8,868 bases of DNA, from assembly GCA_964579765.1 (NCBI GenBank), contig CAZOIK010000048.1:1-8868 (forward strand), given 5' to 3'. The stretch is from DATNBT01 sp964579765. GTDB lineage: Bacteria; Acidobacteriota; Vicinamibacteria; Vicinamibacterales; CAVVIG01. The notes beneath the pieces are model-generated. The model searched no databases. It saw only the letters and a program-made list of their open reading frames with translations, and was not told where the DNA came from. The position numbers were made by a program, and so were the translations under genes. This document shows positions 5,166 to 8,868 of this stretch, one piece after another. Every line of letters starts with the position of its first letter. Positions within the stretch are counted from its first letter, which is position 1.

Positions 5166-8100
5166 ATGGCAGCGCATTCTGCATCTTCGTCTCGTCGCTG
5201 GCGGACGGCCGCCTCGGTCGCCGTCGCGTTGACCGTGTCGGTCGTGCCGGCGTACGCGCAGCTCGACCCGACGCTCTTCCTCAAGCGCAGCGCGCCGAAC
5301 GTCATCGTGATGCTCGACACGGGCGTGGACATGCAGCGCGACGCGCCGACCGATCCGTCGTGCATCCCCGGCGCGAGCAACGCGTCGAACTGCACGCTGA
5401 CCGTCGCGAACCAGTCCAGCAACTACTACGACCCGTTCATCTACACCGAGCAGGGCGGCGGCAGCACCGGCTGGGAAGCGGCCATCGGCGTCAGCGGCGC
5501 GACGGTGACGACGAACTACCGGCGCAAGTACGTCGGTCTGACGCCGTCGTCCGGCACCAACGCGTACACGGCGACGACCATCACGACGGTGGGCGACAAG
5601 AGCACGTCGGCGTATCAGTACTTCGAGGCGCCGACGCGCCTCTCGATCGCGCGCGCGGCGATCTACCGCGCCATCGTGCAGAACCAGGCGGTCGCGCGGT
5701 TCGGCCTCTACACGATGCGGCAGAACAACCCGCAGCCCGCGACCAAGGGCAACACGAGTCCGATTGTGGACAACGACAGCAGCCAGCAGCTCGTCACCGA
5801 GAGCGGCATCGCCAGCAAGTGGAAGCTGTCGATGCCGACCGTGAGCGGCGTCAACGGGGCGTACGGCGGCGGCTGGTGGGGCGCCAACAGCGAAGCCTGT
5901 TCGACGTGTTCCGTCACCGACGAGAACGAGGCGGCCATGCTCGGCGTGCTCGCGAAGGACACGCGGACCTCGGGCGGGCTGCTGCCGGCCGGCCAGGACG
6001 TCGTCGTCAGCGGCGGCAACTGGATCTTCCATCGCGATCGCCCGGTGCAGTCGATGCTCGACGACGCGCTCGCGGAGGCGAACCGTCTCATCCTGTTCGA
6101 CCTGTTCCAGCAGCAGTGCCGCAACACGGTCGTGATCCTGGTGACCTCCGGCGGCGAGGGCACGACGACGGCGGGCGCCGATCCCCTGTCGCGCGCCTCG
6201 ACGTTCCTCTCGTATTGGGTGGGCCGCCGCGTGCCGATCTATATCGTGGCCATCGCGCCGCCGGCCGCCGACCGCAGCCAGCTGCAGACGATCTCGACCA
6301 ACAGCGGCGGCCAGTACTTCGAGATCACCAAGGCGGAAATCGACACGGCGCTGGCCTCGCCGCTGTGGACGGGGGCGGCGGCGAGCGGGCCCGCGAACAC
6401 CGTTGTCGTGCCGGAAGCGGTGAAGGCGATCAACGTCGGCATCCAGGCGGCGTTCGAAGACTTCGAGGACCTGAATGCGCGCACGCCTGGCGCTCGCGAC
6501 CATTTCTGGTGGAGCTGGTTCCGCTGGGGGTCGGACCGCGCCGTCTCGAGCGCCATCGGCGACAGCGAGTATCAGGTGACGACGCCCATTATCGGCACGG
6601 TCAACCTGCAGGGCGCGAAAGACATCAACGGCAACACGCTGACGCCCGACCCGTCGAGCGTCAAGGATCGCGCGGGCAACGTGATTCCCGAACGGTCGAA
6701 CGTGATGCTGACCGCGGCGTTCACGCTGCCGGGCTTCGACGGCCTGGTCCGCGCGTTCCGCATGTATCAGCCCGTCGTGGACAGCACGCAGCCGACCGGG
6801 TGGAAATTCCAGTCCGACGGGACGCCGCTCTGGACGGCGTGCGCGCCGGGGACGACGGCCGGGGGCGCGTGCGCGTCGCTCACGACCGATCAGCGCAACC
6901 TCTTCACGACGCTCGCCGACGGGACGATGGTCCCCTTCACGACGGCCTACGTGAACCAGATCGCGCCGCTGATGAACGTGGGCACGACCGACGCGACCAA
7001 CATCATCAACCTCGTGCGCGCGCAGCCGTTCGGGACGATTCTGGATTCGACGCCGGCGATGATGAACCCGCCGTCGCTCGACCCGCCGCCCGACGACACG
7101 TATCCGGCGTTCGCGGCGGCCAACGCGAACCGGCGCAGCCTCATCTTCGTCGGCACCAACCGCGGCATCCTCGAGGCGCTCGACGCGCGGCTCGGCGTCG
7201 AGGTGTGGGGCTACATCCCGACGAACCTGCTGCCGAAGCTGCGGACGCTGTGGGACGGCCAGGCCGTGGGCTCGACGGACTTCATGATGGACGGCTCGCC
7301 GAAGATCTCGGACATCAAGCTGGCCGACGGCACGTGGCACACGTATCTCTTCATGAGCCAGGGCGCCGGCGGCACGTTCTACCAGACGTTCGACGTGACG
7401 ATGCCCAACATGGCGACGAGCGTGCAGCCGACCGACGACACGGTCACCAACGTCCTGAGCTACTTCAACTCGCCGACGATCGTGCCGCTGAAGTGGAGCT
7501 TCCCGCTGCTCGCCGACTGGGACCCGACGTTCAGCTCGACGCTGATGCCGTACGGCGACCTCAAATCGACGGCCTCGACGCTCGAGAAGACCGTCGGACA
7601 GACGTGGTCCGACCCGGCCATCGGCCAGGTGCAGGGACCCGCCAGTCCGTACGTCATGCTCGCCGGCTCCGGGTATCTCCCGTACTCGGTGCAGGCGCAG
7701 ACGAACCGGGGCGGTCTCGTTGCGGGCACGACGTTCTACATGTTCAACGCCGAGACCGGCGCCCTGCTCGCCTCGAAAGACGTCGGCAGCAACGGCCTGT
7801 ACGAGACGCAGGACAACTGCACGGGCACGAACATCTCGCCGACCCCGTCGTCGGACTGCACGCAGTTCAAGAACGCGCTGCACTCCGACCCGGTGGCGAC
7901 CGGTCCGGCCGACTCGCGGTTCATCACCAAGGCGTACATCGGCGATCTCGACGGCCGCGTCTGGCGGTTCGACATCCAGCTCGACCCGTCGAACAACCCG
8001 ACGTTTGTCTCGGGCCCGCCGACCAAGCTCTACGACGACTCGGCGCACCAGCCGATCTTCGCGTCGATGGCGACGGTGAACGTCGGCGGCACGCAGCAGT

Positions 8101-8591
8101 ACATCTTCACGGGGACCGGCGCGGATCTGCTGCCGAGCAACAACGTGACGCAGCAGTACAAGCTGCTCGGCATCCTCGACAACGGCAGCTCCGGCACGAA
8201 GACGTTCGAAATCGACCTGACCAAGGTGGACAACTACGCCGGCGACGAGAAGGTCACGACGTTCCCCGCCGTGGCCGGCGACATCGTCTTCTTCACGACG
8301 ACGACGTTCAACCCGCGCTCGCCGTGCACGGGGCCGACGGCCAGCCTGTATGCGCTGACGTTCATCGGCGGCCCGGCGTACGACACGAACAACGACGGCA
8401 CGTTCAGCAGCAGGGACTCCGTGCTCGTGAAAAGCGTCTCGAACGCGCGGGGCACGGCGCCCTTCATCGTCGATCAGCACCTCGTGTTCGGCACGACCGA
8501 CAAGGTGCAGATCTTCGGCAACGACGCGGACTACAATAACGGCATCGGGCAGGCCGGCGTCCGCATCCTGTCCTGGCGTGAGGTGAGATAG
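5166..8591 (+). CDS. pilY1: PilY1-like type IV pilus tip/biogenesis protein
   Basis: Exported protein of 1141 residues, close to the length of Pseudomonas PilY1. A signal peptide (basic RRWR, hydrophobic core, AYA31/Q32) is clear. A von Willebrand A-like region spans about 45-370: the first strand NVIVMLDTGVDM (45-56), NTVVILVTSGGEG (320-332), then a final strand IYIVAIAPP and QTISTNSGGQYFEI. The C-terminal half (about 600-1141) is the PilC/PilY1 beta-propeller type: LIFVGTNRGILEALDA (659-673), VWGYIPTNLLPKL, AYIGDLDGRVWRF (923-935). An EF-hand-like loop, DTNNDGTFSSRD, sits at 1073-1084. The ten cysteines fall largely in closely spaced pairs (for example C66/C76), suggesting disulfides outside the cytoplasm. 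The vWA metal site looks degenerate: D-T-G-V-D replaces DxSxS, and TSG stands where TDG is common. It probably sits at the pilus tip on the PilV/W/X complex and acts in pilus extension and adhesion. Confidence 0.93.
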   Translation: MAAHSASSSRRWRTAASVAVALTVSVVPAYAQLDPTLFLKRSAPNVIVMLDTGVDMQRDAPTDPSCIPGASNASNCTLTVANQSSNYYDPFIYTEQGGGSTGWEAAIGVSGATVTTNYRRKYVGLTPSSGTNAYTATTITTVGDKSTSAYQYFEAPTRLSIARAAIYRAIVQNQAVARFGLYTMRQNNPQPATKGNTSPIVDNDSSQQLVTESGIASKWKLSMPTVSGVNGAYGGGWWGANSEACSTCSVTDENEAAMLGVLAKDTRTSGGLLPAGQDVVVSGGNWIFHRDRPVQSMLDDALAEANRLILFDLFQQQCRNTVVILVTSGGEGTTTAGADPLSRASTFLSYWVGRRVPIYIVAIAPPAADRSQLQTISTNSGGQYFEITKAEIDTALASPLWTGAAASGPANTVVVPEAVKAINVGIQAAFEDFEDLNARTPGARDHFWWSWFRWGSDRAVSSAIGDSEYQVTTPIIGTVNLQGAKDINGNTLTPDPSSVKDRAGNVIPERSNVMLTAAFTLPGFDGLVRAFRMYQPVVDSTQPTGWKFQSDGTPLWTACAPGTTAGGACASLTTDQRNLFTTLADGTMVPFTTAYVNQIAPLMNVGTTDATNIINLVRAQPFGTILDSTPAMMNPPSLDPPPDDTYPAFAAANANRRSLIFVGTNRGILEALDARLGVEVWGYIPTNLLPKLRTLWDGQAVGSTDFMMDGSPKISDIKLADGTWHTYLFMSQGAGGTFYQTFDVTMPNMATSVQPTDDTVTNVLSYFNSPTIVPLKWSFPLLADWDPTFSSTLMPYGDLKSTASTLEKTVGQTWSDPAIGQVQGPASPYVMLAGSGYLPYSVQAQTNRGGLVAGTTFYMFNAETGALLASKDVGSNGLYETQDNCTGTNISPTPSSDCTQFKNALHSDPVATGPADSRFITKAYIGDLDGRVWRFDIQLDPSNNPTFVSGPPTKLYDDSAHQPIFASMATVNVGGTQQYIFTGTGADLLPSNNVTQQYKLLGILDNGSSGTKTFEIDLTKVDNYAGDEKVTTFPAVAGDIVFFTTTTFNPRSPCTGPTASLYALTFIGGPAYDTNNDGTFSSRDSVLVKSVSNARGTAPFIVDQHLVFGTTDKVQIFGNDADYNNGIGQAGVRILSWREVR
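8580..8586 (+). promoter_or_regulatory. Strong Shine-Dalgarno for a CTG-initiated zinc-ribbon gene
   Basis: GAGGTGA is a 7-nt perfect complement of the UCACCUC segment near the 16S rRNA 3' end, the best such match I see in the window. It lies inside the last codons of pilY1 and 7 nt before CTG 8594. This is the main reason to place a gene start there although no ATG, GTG or TTG is available. Confidence 0.6.
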
Positions 8592-8593
8592 CA

Positions 8594-8868
8594 CTGGCCG
8601 ATCGGGAAGAACTCGAAGAAATAGGTTTCGTCCTCTGCTCGAAGTGCGGCGCGCGCATCAAGGCGGATCGGGAATGGTGTCTGCGCTGCCACGAGCCGCT
8701 CGTCCCCTACAAACGTCCGGACGTGCCGCTGCCGTCGTGGCTCAAGGCCATGGGCGGCGGCACGCTCATTTTCGGCACCGTCGTGTCGCTGGCGCTCGTG
8801 CTGGTGGCCGTGACGCTGTTCCAGTCGAAAACCCCCGCTGACGACCGGGCGCGTCCGGCGCCCGTGCC
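8594..8868 (+). CDS. Zinc-ribbon membrane protein, N-terminal part, CTG start, 3' truncated by window edge
   Basis: Ninety-one codons are readable to the window edge from CTG 8594. Residues 1-12 are acidic (ADREELEEIGF). Next is a zinc ribbon with C15-x2-C18 (CSKCG) and C29-x2-C32 (CLRC), then a proline-rich linker (YKRPDVPLPSW). A hydrophobic segment of about 20-25 residues follows (53-77, GGGTLIFGTVVSLALVLVAVTLF), and then a proline- and charge-rich stretch running off the window. The expected layout is a cytoplasmic metal-binding knob, one membrane pass and an outer domain not seen here. An in-frame TGA at 8579-8581 excludes an upstream start, and the only ATG (M53, 8750) would delete the ribbon. 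The gap from the pilY1 stop is 2 nt, so translation is probably coupled. I do not recognise a named family; a longer protein (for example with TPR repeats) could follow the membrane segment. Confidence 0.72.
   Translation, partial: MADREELEEIGFVLCSKCGARIKADREWCLRCHEPLVPYKRPDVPLPSWLKAMGGGTLIFGTVVSLALVLVAVTLFQSKTPADDRARPAPV

Noticed and set aside
5360..8539. Plus-strand open frame of 1059 codons within pilY1
   Set aside because: It is a frame-shifted reading of pilY1, extremely rich in Arg, Gly and Ala and without domains; pilY1 in its own frame has a signal peptide and clear family motifs.
5154..8594. Minus-strand open frame of 1146 codons covering all of pilY1
   Set aside because: It runs in the same codon register as pilY1, so its stops would need sense codons TTA, CTA or TCA, which are rare at this G+C. 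The translation is Arg/His/Val-rich with no recognisable motif. The same explanation holds for the long minus-strand frames opposite the kinase, pilV, pilW and pilX.
8644..8841. Plus-strand ORF of 65 codons starting at ATG 8644
   Set aside because: It is another frame of the zinc-ribbon gene, basic and Ala/Arg-rich; the CTG frame has paired CxxC motifs and a proper membrane segment.
1..8868. CRISPR arrays, tRNA/rRNA genes, insertion sequences, prophage or att sites
   Set aside because: I saw no spaced direct repeats, cloverleaf-like segments, transposase or integrase motifs, or target-site duplications; apart from 1855-1981 the window is continuous coding sequence with uniform composition.

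Overview
The window is a GC-rich (about two thirds G+C in the coding lines I counted), tightly packed, single-strand block of type IV pilus (T4P) genes from a Gram-negative-type bacterium. PilY1, a signal-peptide-bearing exported protein, and the FimT/PilV/PilW/PilX set are typical of diderm T4aP systems. The composition and gene order would fit an environmental lineage such as Acidobacteriota (Vicinamibacteria-like), but that placement is inference and the window has no taxonomic marker.

Left part (1-1854): the C-terminal catalytic half of a prepilin peptidase (PilD), cut by the left edge. It is followed 22 nt later by an NtrB/PilS-like histidine kinase with one membrane segment, a PAS-like region, HisKA and HATPase domains. 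No response regulator lies in the window.

Middle (1855-1981): a 127-nt intergenic region of about 52% G+C, the only substantial non-coding stretch. It holds a near-perfect sigma-54 (-24/-12) element whose predicted start site falls within about 2 nt of the next ATG. It also has three CTGTC words and a dyad, resembling the upstream sites of PilR-type activators.

Right part (1982-8591): a minor pilin operon in the order fimT/gspH-like, pilV, pilW, pilX, pilY1, with overlapping or near-overlapping junctions. The first four products carry class III (prepilin) leaders that the upstream peptidase would cut. They would form the tip/initiation complex of the pilus, with PilY1 as the large exported tip protein. 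No pilE-like minor pilin, pilY2 or major pilin gene is present.

Right edge (8594-8868): the start of a small membrane protein with a four-cysteine zinc ribbon. It is apparently initiated at CTG behind the strongest Shine-Dalgarno sequence in the window and is translationally linked to pilY1.

The window is mostly a recognisable T4P locus, not a new system. The points worth following are the promoter architecture with an apparently leaderless first gene, the metal-site-degenerate von Willebrand A-like region of PilY1 with an EF-hand-like loop near its C-terminus, the Asp at pilin position +5 in the FimT-like protein, and the non-AUG zinc-ribbon gene.
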